Notes: generated from the letters alone by a model not told the origin. DNA of 64,000 bases from Bernardetia sp963719525 (GCA_963719525.1 CAVRCG010000004.1:1550001-1614000); one strand, 5' to 3'; shown: positions 28,822-38,361, numbered from the stretch's first letter. Numbers and translations: made by a program.

Positions 28822-29025
28822 TTATTCTTCTCTAAAAGAATTTACATAATCTTGTGCATCTAAATTCCAGATTCCTTTTCCAGTTCCAATAAAATCATCC
28901 AAAACACGCAAAGTCTTTTTTTTGCGTTCAACATTTTCAAAAACTTCTTTGAGTATAAACTCTAATTCTTCTGTATTCAGTTTTCGAATTTGTTCTATGA
29001 TAGATTGTACAGTTGATGTATTCAT
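28822..29025 (-). CDS. Small antitoxin-like protein
   Basis: 67 residues from the ATG at 29025. A helical N-terminus (STVQSIIEQIRKLNTEELEF) is followed by a short C-terminal tail, GIWNLDAQDYVNSFREE. A tail of this type is common in small antitoxins of PIN- or RelE-type systems. No toxin gene is visible next to it, so it may be an orphan. The start at 29088 would add a 21-residue basic extension and is less likely. A helix-turn-helix gene lies directly upstream on the same strand. Confidence 0.5.
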   Translation of the reverse strand: MNTSTVQSIIEQIRKLNTEELEFILKEVFENVERKKKTLRVLDDFIGTGKGIWNLDAQDYVNSFREE

Positions 29026-29096
29026 AATCTTATTTTTTTTAGTTCGATTTTTAGGTTTATAATCTTCATAACGTTTCAAGTCAATCAACAGTTTTA

Positions 29097-29489
29097 TTAC
29101 TTTTTCAATAACTCAATAATCTGTTCTAAATCTTTTATTTTACTTTGCAGCATTCCATTTTTCTCTGTCAAAACTTCAACTTCCTTTGCTAGTTTTTCAT
29201 TCGCTTCACTTCCATAACTATAATAATTTCCTATTATAAAACCTACTTGTGCGTTATCATTATGACTATTCGTAATCGCTAAATGGTCGGGTAAAAAATC
29301 TTGTAAAGGAACATCTAAAACTTTCGCAAAATTTGCTATTTGCTCTACCTCAACCGAAACTTGATTGCGCTCTAAGCGAGAATAAGCAGAAGCAGAAAGA
29401 CCCAATAAATCAGCCATTTCATTTTGTGTAAGTTTTCGTTCTTCTCTAGTAGAAAAGAGTTTATTTCCAACTTTCATTTTCATAATCAA
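29097..29489 (-). CDS. XRE-family helix-turn-helix regulator
   Basis: A 130-residue protein. The helix-turn-helix near residues 8-62 (FSTREERKLTQNEMADLLGL, ASAYSRLERNQ) is followed by VLDVPLQDFL, typical of Cro/CI-type regulators. A C-terminal coiled coil (residues about 95-130) would dimerise it. ATG codons at positions 1, 3 and 5 are all possible starts. It lies upstream of the antitoxin-like gene on the same strand and may be co-transcribed with it. Confidence 0.8.
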   Translation of the reverse strand: MIMKMKVGNKLFSTREERKLTQNEMADLLGLSASAYSRLERNQVSVEVEQIANFAKVLDVPLQDFLPDHLAITNSHNDNAQVGFIIGNYYSYGSEANEKLAKEVEVLTEKNGMLQSKIKDLEQIIELLKK

Positions 29490-29555
29490 AAATAGGTTTT
29501 AAATATTCGCAAATAGATTTTTATAATTCTAAAGATATCGCTTTTTTTGTGAAAA

Positions 29556-30063
29556 ATGAAATTAATTTAATAAAAATACCATTATCAAAAATTTATTTAT
29601 TCTCCTATTTCTATTTGTCGTAATGTCTGCACAAGGTCAAACTTTTACTAAGCATAATTTTAAAGTACAAACTCCTTGTACTTTGACAAATGTATTGAAT
29701 ACAAAAAGTGCTAACAATGACGATGTTGCTGTATATCAATGCATGGAACAAACTCAAAATAGTGTTACCATTTATCGTATCAGTGTTATAACTTTTCAAG
29801 AACAAGTTTTAGATGAAGATTTCTATATTCAAGAAGTAAATAGAGATTATAGAGAAATGGGGCAGTCTTCTAAAATTATTTTATTCAAGAACAAAAAATC
29901 TGTAACATTTATAGAAGACGTAAATATAGAGGGTAATGAATTGAAACAAATTACCCTTTCCTTTTTGCATAAGAATAAAGCCATTTCATTAGTTGTAGTT
30001 TCGAATAATTCAAATATTTCTGACTTGATGACTAAATTTCAAAATCAATTTTACTTCCTTTAA
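29556..30063 (+). CDS. Small exported protein, frame broken by one extra base near its start
   Basis: The open frame from 29623 lacks a signal peptide, but in-frame codons upstream (29587-29622) spell the hydrophobic run KNLFILLFLFVV ending at MSAQGQ. An ATG at 29556 lies in the other frame. Removing one T from the TTT at 29566-29568 joins MKLINKNTII to that run and gives a normal signal peptide and a 168-residue protein. The mature part is beta-rich and I do not recognise it. A lipoprotein gene follows after 17 bp, so the two are likely an operon. Confidence 0.55.
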
Positions 30064-30080
30064 AATCTTAAATCTTAAAT

Positions 30081-31289
30081 ATGAAATTTCTACAAAAGAT
30101 ATTTTTTGTGTTACTTTTAATCAATTTAGCTGCCTGTCAAAATAGTGAAAATTATTGGGACGGAAAAACAGATATTACACAATTCTATGGTAAGAAGGGG
30201 GTAAAAAGTAAAAAGGTATATATTCAACGCCCTGATTTAGCGAAAACTCTAATTACTGAAATAAATTATCACGAAAACGGAAAGACAAGTGATTCTACTT
30301 ACTATAATCATAAAATAAGGGGTAATAAGTCAGATTCTAAAGAAACATTTTTTTATGATAGTAGTGGAGTGAAAATTAGAAGATATCAAATAGAAGAAAA
30401 TGTATCTTCAATGACATTTGGTAGTGGAGCGAACATGCAAGAAGTTGTTATGAATTTTTCTTATAAAGGAAAAAGTATTCCATATAATAAGTATGAGATG
30501 AACGAAACTTTTATTAACGGCAAATATGATAGGCTTGATGTAATTTATTATTTACCTAATAGTGATAAAAAATATGAATTTAACACGAAATATAAATATG
30601 ATAGTGATACGTCTTATACAAGTGTAGAAGTTCAGCCTGATGGAGATGTTTTAAATACATATGGTATTGACGACAAATATGGTAATACAATAAAATATGA
30701 AAACGACAAAGAAATCCTCTATTGGTATATGTATGATTATGATGCAAAAGGAAATATAATAGACCGAATTGATGCAGTAAGAGGAATAAGGAATACTAGT
30801 CAATATTATAGAGGAAAGCTGGTTCAACAGAATAATTATGAGGCTATTAATAGAGAATGGGTTTTGACAGACATTTATAAGTATGTATATAATGAAAAAG
30901 GACATCAAACTCTATATACATACCAAGATAGAAGTAGTATAAGATCATCTAAATGGGTTTATCAATACAATGAGCAAGGTTTGAAGACTGAAATAAAATC
31001 TATAAAAAATGACACTTACGATGGAAAAGAGTTATATAAATATAATAAGGAAGGTCTTATTATTAATAAAAAGGAGTTAGATGAAAATGATACTTTAACA
31101 AAAGAAGAAACTTTTAAATATGATGATAGAGGAGTGTTAATTTTTGCAATAGGAGAAAATAAGGAAAAAGCACAAACTAGAGAGAGCAATTATGATTATA
31201 ATAAGAATGGATTATTAGAAAAACAAACTTCAAAAACAGACGGAAAAGTAACTTACGAAGAAATATATGAATATGAGTTTCAACAATGA
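30081..31289 (+). CDS. Lipoprotein with Y-x-Y-N/D-x-x-G repeats
   Basis: A 402-residue protein with a clear lipoprotein signal, MKFLQKIFFVLLLINLAAC, with the lipidated Cys at residue 19. The mature part carries a loose repeat of about 20-30 residues, for example YKYDSDTSY, YKYVYNEKGHQT, YQYNEQGLKT, YKYNKEGLII, FKYDDRGVLI and YDYNKNGLLEK. These resemble YD/RHS-like or MORN-like beta repeats of surface proteins. Function is unknown. A strong terminator lies just after the stop. Confidence 0.65.
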   Translation: MKFLQKIFFVLLLINLAACQNSENYWDGKTDITQFYGKKGVKSKKVYIQRPDLAKTLITEINYHENGKTSDSTYYNHKIRGNKSDSKETFFYDSSGVKIRRYQIEENVSSMTFGSGANMQEVVMNFSYKGKSIPYNKYEMNETFINGKYDRLDVIYYLPNSDKKYEFNTKYKYDSDTSYTSVEVQPDGDVLNTYGIDDKYGNTIKYENDKEILYWYMYDYDAKGNIIDRIDAVRGIRNTSQYYRGKLVQQNNYEAINREWVLTDIYKYVYNEKGHQTLYTYQDRSSIRSSKWVYQYNEQGLKTEIKSIKNDTYDGKELYKYNKEGLIINKKELDENDTLTKEETFKYDDRGVLIFAIGENKEKAQTRESNYDYNKNGLLEKQTSKTDGKVTYEEIYEYEFQQ

Positions 31290-31304
31290 AGATTAAATCA
31301 AATA

Positions 31305-31337
31305 AAAAAGGATTATAAAAAACTGTAATCCTTTTTT
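31305..31337. terminator. Bidirectional rho-independent terminator
   Basis: The arms AAAAAAGGATTA and TAATCCTTTTTT (31305-31316 and 31326-31337) give T-runs on both strands. They serve the converging lipoprotein and HD-domain genes. Confidence 0.85.
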
Positions 31338-31345
31338 CATTCAAA

Positions 31346-32584
31346 CTACTTCATCTTAGGATAACAAAAATAATTTTTAGTAACAGCTTGTGTAAGTGAC
31401 TGAAGATAAGGAATATCGGAAGCATTTGTAATGTCTATCACATCGCCATTTTTCTTCAAAATACAAATTTCTTCGCCTGTTCCGAGTGCGTAGGCTGAAT
31501 TACTAATTGTTCCTTCACAAACTAAAAAAGAAAGCTCATCATCACTTATTCCAAACTGTTTTTTTACCTTTTCTTTTACTTCATCTTTAAAATTTTGGTC
31601 TAATTTCTCTGTCGTTAAATGCGTTTTGAAAAGACGACGATTTACTAACATGTTGCTAAGCGAAGAAAGAATTTTGTCTTCGCTTTTTGTCCAAACTTTT
31701 ATACTCGTCCAAATATCATAATCATCTAATTGTACAAAAAAATCTAACACGTTACTTTCTTCCTTAAACTGACACAAATTAATTTCGTTTTCTAAGAAAA
31801 AACAAAGTGAAGGAGTAGAGAATAATTTGCTATCATGTTGTACCAAAAACCTAGCTCTTCGTATCGTTTGAATAAGCATTTGTTCGGTCGAAACGGTTGT
31901 TTTGTGTAGATAAACTTGCCAATACATCATTCTACGAGCATTTAGGAAATGTTTAATACTATAAACTCCTTTCTCTTCTACTACTAAATTATCATTACTC
32001 AAATTTAGCATTCTAATAATTCGCTCTCCTCCAATTGTTCCTTCCGAAACGCCTGTAAAAAAACAATCTCGTTGCAGATAATCCATTCTATCGACATCAA
32101 TCTGACCAGAAACAAGCTGATGAAAAAAAGGACGATGATACTTTCCTTTAAATATTTCTATTGCCGTTTTGAGTTGTCCGTTAAACTGCTCATCTAATTT
32201 TTCCATTATCAAAAGTGATAATTCCTCGTGATGACAATCTTTCAAAATGGTACACTCCAACGCATGAGAAAAAGCTCCATGACCCACATCGTGCAACAGA
32301 ATTGCAATCAAAGCCGATTCGTATTCTTTGTGAGAAATTTTGTGTTCTTTCAAACGCAATGTATCTAAAGCCATTCGCATCAAATTCATAGCTCCCAAAG
32401 CGTGATGAAAACGAGTATGCAGCGCACCTGGATAAACAAATTCGGTAAGTCCTAACTGTTTTATTCTTCTCAAACGTTGGAAATAAGGGTGATTGATAAG
32501 TTTCAAAATTAGTTTTGTAGGAATGCGAATAAAACCATGAACAGGGTCGTTGATGATTTTTCTTTGTTGTGGATAATCGTTCAT
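31346..32584 (-). CDS. HD-domain phosphohydrolase
   Basis: A 412-residue soluble protein. The metal-binding signature is HHALGAMNLMRMALDTL, then ALIAILLHDVGHGAFSHAL (HD), with a distal Asp in GQIDVDRMDYLQRD. The N-terminal RKIINDPVHGFI and PYFQRLRRIKQLG match the dGTPase/SAMHD-like branch. It probably hydrolyses nucleotides, but the substrate is not shown. It converges on the repeat lipoprotein and shares its terminator. Confidence 0.85.
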   Translation of the reverse strand: MNDYPQQRKIINDPVHGFIRIPTKLILKLINHPYFQRLRRIKQLGLTEFVYPGALHTRFHHALGAMNLMRMALDTLRLKEHKISHKEYESALIAILLHDVGHGAFSHALECTILKDCHHEELSLLIMEKLDEQFNGQLKTAIEIFKGKYHRPFFHQLVSGQIDVDRMDYLQRDCFFTGVSEGTIGGERIIRMLNLSNDNLVVEEKGVYSIKHFLNARRMMYWQVYLHKTTVSTEQMLIQTIRRARFLVQHDSKLFSTPSLCFFLENEINLCQFKEESNVLDFFVQLDDYDIWTSIKVWTKSEDKILSSLSNMLVNRRLFKTHLTTEKLDQNFKDEVKEKVKKQFGISDDELSFLVCEGTISNSAYALGTGEEICILKKNGDVIDITNASDIPYLQSLTQAVTKNYFCYPKMK

Positions 32585-32770
32585 AAAAGAATAAAATGTG
32601 TAGCCGATAGGTTAGCTTCGCTGATTTGCAATTCTAAGCTGTCGTGTGGGTATGATAATTTTTATATTTTTACAAAAGTACAAACAAAAAAACTCTTCAA
32701 AGTTCTTATATTTTGTATAAAGAATTTTGAAGAGTTTTTGGAAATCCTTGTGAATAATGAATAAAAACGG

Positions 32771-33052
32771 CTTCTCACTCTAAAGAGCAATGCTGTTAAG
32801 CTAAGACTTGTAGTTATAATTTTACTCCTTTAGGAGTTCAATATTGGTAGAAAAATATAAAAAATGAATCTTCATTTACTCCGTAGGAGTTGTATATTGA
32901 TATTTTTGTTTGATTAAATTCAAAATGCTACCAATATGAAGTTCCTAAAGGAACAAACGACTTTTCTGTTAGCTTTTTTCTACCAATATAAAGTTCCTAC
33001 GGAATATAGTTTTTTAGCCTAACAGCTTCTCACTCTAAAGAGTGAGCTACAG
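32771..33052. repeat. MITE-like palindromic element flanked by 17-bp direct repeats
   Basis: The core 32792-33026 is bounded by inverted repeats GCTGTTAAGCTAA and TTAGCCTAACAGC. It contains two forward units (ACTCCTTTAGGAGT, ACTCCGTAGGAGT followed by ATATTGGTAG-type text) and two reverse units (CTACCAATAT then GTTCCTAAAGGAAC or GTTCCTACGG). The plan is the same as at 13795. CTTCTCACTCTAAAGAG occurs just outside on both sides (32771-32787 and 33026-33042), and the right copy continues as a full family B palindrome. It fills the 490-bp gap between the HD and SOD genes. Confidence 0.65.
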
Positions 33053-33075
33053 AAATGCGTTATATTTTTTAAGCA

Positions 33076-33834
33076 TTAAAACGCTCTTTCAATTTTTTCC
33101 CAATTGATTATTTTATAAAAATTTTCAATATATTCTGCACGCTTGTTTTGATAATTGAGATAATAAGCGTGTTCCCACACATCAAGACCCAAAATAGGTG
33201 TTCCTGCTTTTTCGGCAAGGTTTTTCATAAGTGGATTATCTTGATTTGGAGTAGAAGTGATGAAAAGTTTTCCATCGTTTGCTTTACAAAGCCACGCCCA
33301 ACCCGAACCGAAAACTCCTTTTGATTCTTCGGTAAATTCTTTTTGAAAGGCTTCATACGAACCAAAATCTTTTTCTAAAGCTGCTTTAAGATTTCCTGTT
33401 GCCATTTGATTTTTTGGAGATAACGATTCCCAGAAAAGACTGTGATTGTAGTGTCCACCTCCATTATTTCGAACGTCAGTATCGTTTTCGCCTACATTTT
33501 CTAGTATTTCTAATAGATTTTGATTGGCAAAATTAGTTCCTTCAATCGCTTTATTTAGTTTGTTTACGTAACCTTGATGGTGTTTTCCGTGATGAATTTC
33601 CATTGTTTGCTTGTCAATATTTGGTGCAAGAGCAGCAAAATCGTATGGCAAAGCTGGCAGTTCGAAAGGAGATTTGAGCGTAAAGAGTCCGTTTTCTTGT
33701 AGCATTGCTGTCGAATCTACATCGGTTGTAGTGTCCGTTTTTTTGGAAGAATCACAAGCCGAAAAAGGATTTATGATAAGTCCGATAGTGGCAAGACCTG
33801 CCGTTTTGAGAAAAGTACGTTTGTCCATTGACAT
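33076..33834 (-). CDS. sod: Exported Fe/Mn superoxide dismutase
   Basis: It converts superoxide to oxygen and hydrogen peroxide. From the ATG at 33834 the N-terminus reads MSMDKRTFLKTAG followed by a hydrophobic stretch and PFSACDSS. This looks like a lipoprotein-type or Tat-like signal with a Cys, so the enzyme is predicted to be outside the cytoplasm. The catalytic domain starts near residue 55 (PFELPALPYDF). Metal ligands are seen in IHHGKHHQGYV, GGHYNHSLFWE and LDVWEHAYYLNY. The extra N-terminal region makes it longer than the usual cytoplasmic form of about 200 residues. It is divergent from the M16 peptidase gene. Confidence 0.88.
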   Translation of the reverse strand: MSMDKRTFLKTAGLATIGLIINPFSACDSSKKTDTTTDVDSTAMLQENGLFTLKSPFELPALPYDFAALAPNIDKQTMEIHHGKHHQGYVNKLNKAIEGTNFANQNLLEILENVGENDTDVRNNGGGHYNHSLFWESLSPKNQMATGNLKAALEKDFGSYEAFQKEFTEESKGVFGSGWAWLCKANDGKLFITSTPNQDNPLMKNLAEKAGTPILGLDVWEHAYYLNYQNKRAEYIENFYKIINWEKIERAF

Positions 33835-34023
33835 AAAAAATGTTTTTTTAAGAGTTAGAGTGTAGTTGTAACTTATGTTCAATAATTGATTTTTTGATAA
33901 AATAGTTTTAAGAATTTTGGTTTAGCAAGTTATCAATTTTTCAGTTCAATAAAAATAGACAAAACCAATACTTATTCGTTACTTTGTAAATTGAAGATTA
34001 AGAAAGACGATTTTAAAATAAAT

Positions 34024-35289
34024 ATGAGTTCAGATAATTCAGATAAGTATCAAGTTTATACTTTTCCAAACGGTATTCGTTTGGTTCATTGTCAGGTCAA
34101 TCATACCAAAATAGCACATTGTGGTTTTAGTTTGGAAGTGGGAAGTAGAGATGAACAAACACATCAAGAAGGAATAGCACATTTTTGGGAACACATGGCT
34201 TTCAAAGGAACTCAAAAGCGAAAAGCCTTTCATATTATCAATCGTCTTGATGCCGTTGGTGGCGAACTGAATGCCTTTACGACAAAAGAAAAGATTGTTT
34301 TTTATGCTTCTGTTTTGGACGAGCATTCCGAAAAAGCGATCGATATTCTTTCCGATATTGCTTTTCGTTCCATTTTTCCAGACAAAGAAATAGAGAAAGA
34401 ACGAGGTGTTATTTTAGAAGAAATGGCAATGTATAAAGATAATCCTGTAGATTTATTAGATGATGAGTTTGATGAGGTAGTTTTTGGGAATCACGCTTTA
34501 GGAAAACAAATTTTGGGTACAAGTGAAAGTGTAAAACGTTTTAAAAAGAATGATTTTGAAGAGTTTGTCAAACAGAATTTGGATACAAGTCGTCTTGTTT
34601 TTTCTTCGGTTAGTCGTCTGCCATTTGAGAAAGTAAAGAAAATGGTAGAGAAATATATTGCTGATATTCCTACTTTTTCTTCCACATTATATCGAAATCC
34701 TGCACCATTTATAAAAGCTCAACATATTACAAAATCAAAATCCATTTCACAGGCGCATTGTATGATTGGAGGAACTTCTTATAATCTGCACGACAAAAAA
34801 CGCATTCCATTTGCTCTTTTGAACAATTATTTGGGAGGACCTGCGCTTAATTCTCGCCTAAATCTTTCGCTTAGAGAAAAGTACGGTTTAGTTTATTCTG
34901 TCGACTCTGGTTTTTCTGCTTATAGTGATTCTGGAATGTTCGCTATTTCGTTTGCTACAGAAAAAAAGAATTTGAATAAAAGTTTGAATTTAGTCTTAAA
35001 ACAATTAAATTTATTAAAGGAAAAAACATTGGGAACTGGACTTTTTCACACAGCAAAACAGCAATTTAAGGGACAAATAGCGATGTCAAGTGAGAGTAAT
35101 TCTGGACTAATGATAGGAATGGGAAAATCGTTTTTAGATTTTGGTAGAATGGTTTCTCTACAAGAATTTTTTGATCAAATAGATGCGCTTACTGTTCTGG
35201 ATTTGCAAGATATTGCACAAGAAATTTTTAGAGAGGAAAATTTGCATCGCTTGATTTATATGCCTGATGGTACGCAAGAGGAGGAATAA
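34024..35289 (+). CDS. M16-family zinc peptidase
   Basis: A 421-residue single-unit insulinase/processing-peptidase-like enzyme. The inverted zinc motif HFWEHMAFKGT (HxxEH) lies near residue 57, and the second Glu is in VILEEMAMYKDNP about 75 residues on. The C-terminal half has LREKYGLVYSV, typical of the family's second domain. The ATG at 34024 is preferred to an upstream TTG at 33991. There is no clear signal peptide. It converges on the SpoIIE phosphatase with a 4-base gap. Confidence 0.87.
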   Translation: MSSDNSDKYQVYTFPNGIRLVHCQVNHTKIAHCGFSLEVGSRDEQTHQEGIAHFWEHMAFKGTQKRKAFHIINRLDAVGGELNAFTTKEKIVFYASVLDEHSEKAIDILSDIAFRSIFPDKEIEKERGVILEEMAMYKDNPVDLLDDEFDEVVFGNHALGKQILGTSESVKRFKKNDFEEFVKQNLDTSRLVFSSVSRLPFEKVKKMVEKYIADIPTFSSTLYRNPAPFIKAQHITKSKSISQAHCMIGGTSYNLHDKKRIPFALLNNYLGGPALNSRLNLSLREKYGLVYSVDSGFSAYSDSGMFAISFATEKKNLNKSLNLVLKQLNLLKEKTLGTGLFHTAKQQFKGQIAMSSESNSGLMIGMGKSFLDFGRMVSLQEFFDQIDALTVLDLQDIAQEIFREENLHRLIYMPDGTQEEE

Positions 35290-35293
35290 ATGA

Positions 35294-37276
35294 TTAAATC
35301 TTGACAGCCAAAATAGTAATATCATCACGCTGCTCTACGCCCCAACTATGCGTTTTGAGTTCGTCGTTTAGTTGTTCTCGCTGAACTGGAAGTGGTAATG
35401 TTGCATTTTTTTCTAATAATTCTAACAAACGTGTAGTTCCAAATTTCTTGTTGTCAGAATTTTGTTGGTCACTAAAACCGTCTGTCATAAGATACAAACA
35501 ATCTCCTTTCATAAGATACAAATCCTGTGTAGTAAATTCTTTGTTTTTTCTATCTCTTCCTCCAATAGATTTTACATCTCCTCTCAAACTTTGTAAAAGA
35601 GAATTTTGGAAATAATAAAGAGGTCTTTTTGCTCCTGTAAACTGCAAATGTGCCGTTTCGTCTGGATTAAAACTAAGCGTACAAATACAAACGTCCATTC
35701 CATCATCGTTTGACATATTATTTTGTTGCAACGATTTTTTTACTCCTTCATGTAGTCGTGTCAAGATTTGAGCCGTATCAAATATTTTTTCTTGATTCAC
35801 AATTTCATTCAAAAGTGTATTTCCAATCATAGACATAAATGCTCCTGGAACACCGTGTCCTGTACAATCAATGGCTGCAATAACTGTTTTTTGTCCTTCT
35901 AATGTGTATTGATTTGTCATCCAATAAAAATCTCCCGAAACCATATCTTTAGGAGAAAAAAGTACAAAATGGTCTGCAAAAGCCTTTTCAAATTCTATGT
36001 CAGGAGGTAAAATGGCTTCTTGAATGGTTTGAGCATAACGAATGGAATCCGTAATTTTCTGATTTGTGGCAGTAACTTCTTTATTTAAGTTCTGAACTTC
36101 ATCAATTTTAGTTTCCAAATCGCCTTTTGTTTTGTTTAGATCGTGATTACTTTTCTCTAAATCCAACTTTTGCTTATTTATCTTACGAGAGAAGAAAGCA
36201 CCAATTCCTACAACCACTAAAAGTAAGATTACAAAAATTACAGCTACTCCAACATAAAGACGAGCTAGTTTGGTTTCAGCTTCCACTTCTTCTATCTTTT
36301 CAGTAAAAGCAGTCGTCATGGAGTCTTTTTCATACAAAAGACCTCTAATTTTGTCCATTAATTTACGAGTTTCGACTTGTGCTTCTTCAAAAGCCGTTTC
36401 GTTTTTTATGAGTTGATTAGCTAAGGCTTCTAACTCTCTTCTCAACCTACTTTTTTCTTGTGGCGTAACGCTGCTATTGTTGAGTTCTTCTGCTATGCGC
36501 TCCATTTCTGCACGAATTTTATATCCTTGTTCGGCAAGCAAACTCTTTTGAAGTTCTAAGTCATTAACTACTTTTTCTAAATTAATTCGTTCTTTTACGG
36601 CTGCTGTATCTTGCTCAATTTCCTCTTCTTTTGAATCTTCTTTTTTCTCTACTTTTTGTTTTAAAACAGGATTAGACAAATCGCCAGACAGAACAATCTT
36701 TACTTCATTATTTCTAGAATCATACGAAAACAATCTTCCATTTATTTGTTTTCCATTTATTATAAATTGCGAAGAAGAGTTTATTTTCTTACCATTCGGA
36801 ATTTCCATATAAAAATTTCCAACTGCATCAGCTCTAGTTACTTTTTCATAATTTACACCTTTCCAAATTACCTCTGCACCAGCTAAAGGAGCATTTTTTT
36901 GAGCAAAAATTTGTCCTTTGAGCATTTTATCTATCTGCCTAAGTTGAATAGAAAGACCACTTCTACTCATATTGTAATCTACCAATGAATAACCTTCTTT
37001 CTCTATGTTTACTTTTTTTGGAGAGCCTTTCGAAGCTGGATATTCTATTGTAAAACCTCCATTACTATTACTTATGCCTTTTCCAATATTGGGCATAATG
37101 ACGGTAACACCTTCAATAGGATTGCCTTTTGTGTCAGTAGTTGTTCCCATTATAATTTTTGTTTGTGCTAGTGCTTGATTGAAAAAGCAAAACAAAAAAA
37201 GCAATAAAAAGAAACTATTTACAGTAACAAGACGAGTAAAGAGAAAATTATTTAGTTGGATAGTTTTTGATAACAT
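35294..37276 (-). CDS. Membrane-bound SpoIIE/PP2C-type serine phosphatase with CarboxypepD_reg-like domain
   Basis: About 660 residues from the ATG at 37276; the upstream ATG at 37318 falls in a short tandem repeat. The order is: an N-terminal hydrophobic signal ending ALAQ; a carboxypeptidase-regulatory-like beta domain (GNPIEGVTVIMP), then a second similar one; a coiled coil; a membrane helix VAVIFVILLLVVVGIGAFF; a second coiled coil; and a C-terminal SpoIIE phosphatase with FSPKDMVSGDFYW, AAIDCTGHGVPGAFMSMIG and LMTDGFSDQ. The acidic metal ligands are present. The layout suggests signal transfer from a periplasmic domain to cytoplasmic dephosphorylation, perhaps of an anti-sigma antagonist; the partner is unknown. 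Confidence 0.87.
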   Translation of the reverse strand: MLSKTIQLNNFLFTRLVTVNSFFLLLFLFCFFNQALAQTKIIMGTTTDTKGNPIEGVTVIMPNIGKGISNSNGGFTIEYPASKGSPKKVNIEKEGYSLVDYNMSRSGLSIQLRQIDKMLKGQIFAQKNAPLAGAEVIWKGVNYEKVTRADAVGNFYMEIPNGKKINSSSQFIINGKQINGRLFSYDSRNNEVKIVLSGDLSNPVLKQKVEKKEDSKEEEIEQDTAAVKERINLEKVVNDLELQKSLLAEQGYKIRAEMERIAEELNNSSVTPQEKSRLRRELEALANQLIKNETAFEEAQVETRKLMDKIRGLLYEKDSMTTAFTEKIEEVEAETKLARLYVGVAVIFVILLLVVVGIGAFFSRKINKQKLDLEKSNHDLNKTKGDLETKIDEVQNLNKEVTATNQKITDSIRYAQTIQEAILPPDIEFEKAFADHFVLFSPKDMVSGDFYWMTNQYTLEGQKTVIAAIDCTGHGVPGAFMSMIGNTLLNEIVNQEKIFDTAQILTRLHEGVKKSLQQNNMSNDDGMDVCICTLSFNPDETAHLQFTGAKRPLYYFQNSLLQSLRGDVKSIGGRDRKNKEFTTQDLYLMKGDCLYLMTDGFSDQQNSDNKKFGTTRLLELLEKNATLPLPVQREQLNDELKTHSWGVEQRDDITILAVKI

Positions 37277-37520
37277 ACGTAGGTAGATAGACAAATATTT
37301 AGACAAATATTTAGACAAATTTTAAACTTGAATTTTGTCTGTTTGAATAGTCTAAATCATTATTTTCGAAAAATTAATTCATATAGAAAGTAAAATTTCT
37401 CATTAGTAAAATGACAGTAGATTACAAACGGTTTTTCAAATATATAAAATCTACTCCTATCTACCTACAAAAAAAGTTAATAGGACACGTTTTAAATCAG
37501 AAAATTATCAAATTTATACA

Positions 37521-38303
37521 TTATTTGTTGAAATAAACATCTCTAGCCTTTTTTAGTGCATTACCAAATGCTTCTGTTGATGAGAACATTTTCTTTAATG
37601 CACTTTGATAGGTTTTGGGATTACTATCCGTTTCGTTTTTAGAATCTTGATTTAATGCAAAATTAGTTTCTTCTTTTGTGTCTTTCTTACCATTACCTTT
37701 AGCTTTATTTTCTTCATTTTGGGTAATCTCTGAATCCATAGTTTTAGAAAGCATTTTGTCTTCTTTGCTCTGCTCTTCTCTAAGTTTGTCAGCTTTTTCA
37801 AAACGCTTATCTGCCTTCAACTGATAACCTACTTTTTCCTCTAAAAGACCTAAATTATTATGAGCAACTGCATCTTCTGGATCTAATTCTACTGCTTTTC
37901 TATAATCCTGCATTGCCAAAACAGTCATTCCTGCTGCTGCACGAATATAAGCACGGCTAGAATATCAATACGGATTGTCAGGTTCTAACTCCAAAGCAAT
38001 ATTCATATTTACGAGTGCTTCTGAAAGTTTTCCGACCGTAAAAAAAAGAACTCCACGCTCACTATACGCATTCGGATTTTCTGCTTTTTGAATAGATAAA
38101 TTATAATCTTCTAATGATTTTTTGTATTCTTGTAATCTGAAATACGCATAACCACGACGAAACAATACTTCACCTTCTGAAATGAATTTTAATTCTTCTT
38201 TATTCTGGTTTTCGGCAAACTCATTTATTAAATTAGTAGAAATCTGAACAGCTTCTTTAAAATTTCCTTCCTGAATTGCTATATTTATGTTTTGAATAGT
38301 CAT
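37521..38303 (-). CDS. TPR-repeat protein interrupted by an in-frame TGA
   Basis: One frame runs through 37521-38303 with a single stop, TGA, at 37965-37967 (minus strand). Both sides are tetratricopeptide repeats: VLFRRGYAYFRLQEYKKSLE, then ALVNMNIALELEPDNPY before the stop, and YSSRAYIRAAAGMTVLAMQ, then DYRKAVELDPEDAVAHNNLG after it. In TPRs of this kind NPYRYSSRA is common, so the TGA probably replaces an Arg codon (CGA or AGA). The C-terminal 85 residues are charged and low in complexity. It may be a true nonsense mutation or a sequence error. Role: protein-protein interaction. Confidence 0.75.
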
Positions 38304-38361
38304 TTTTATTAATAGTTAATTTTATCGAATCACAAATTTATTTTAAAATCTAGTTGTTGTT

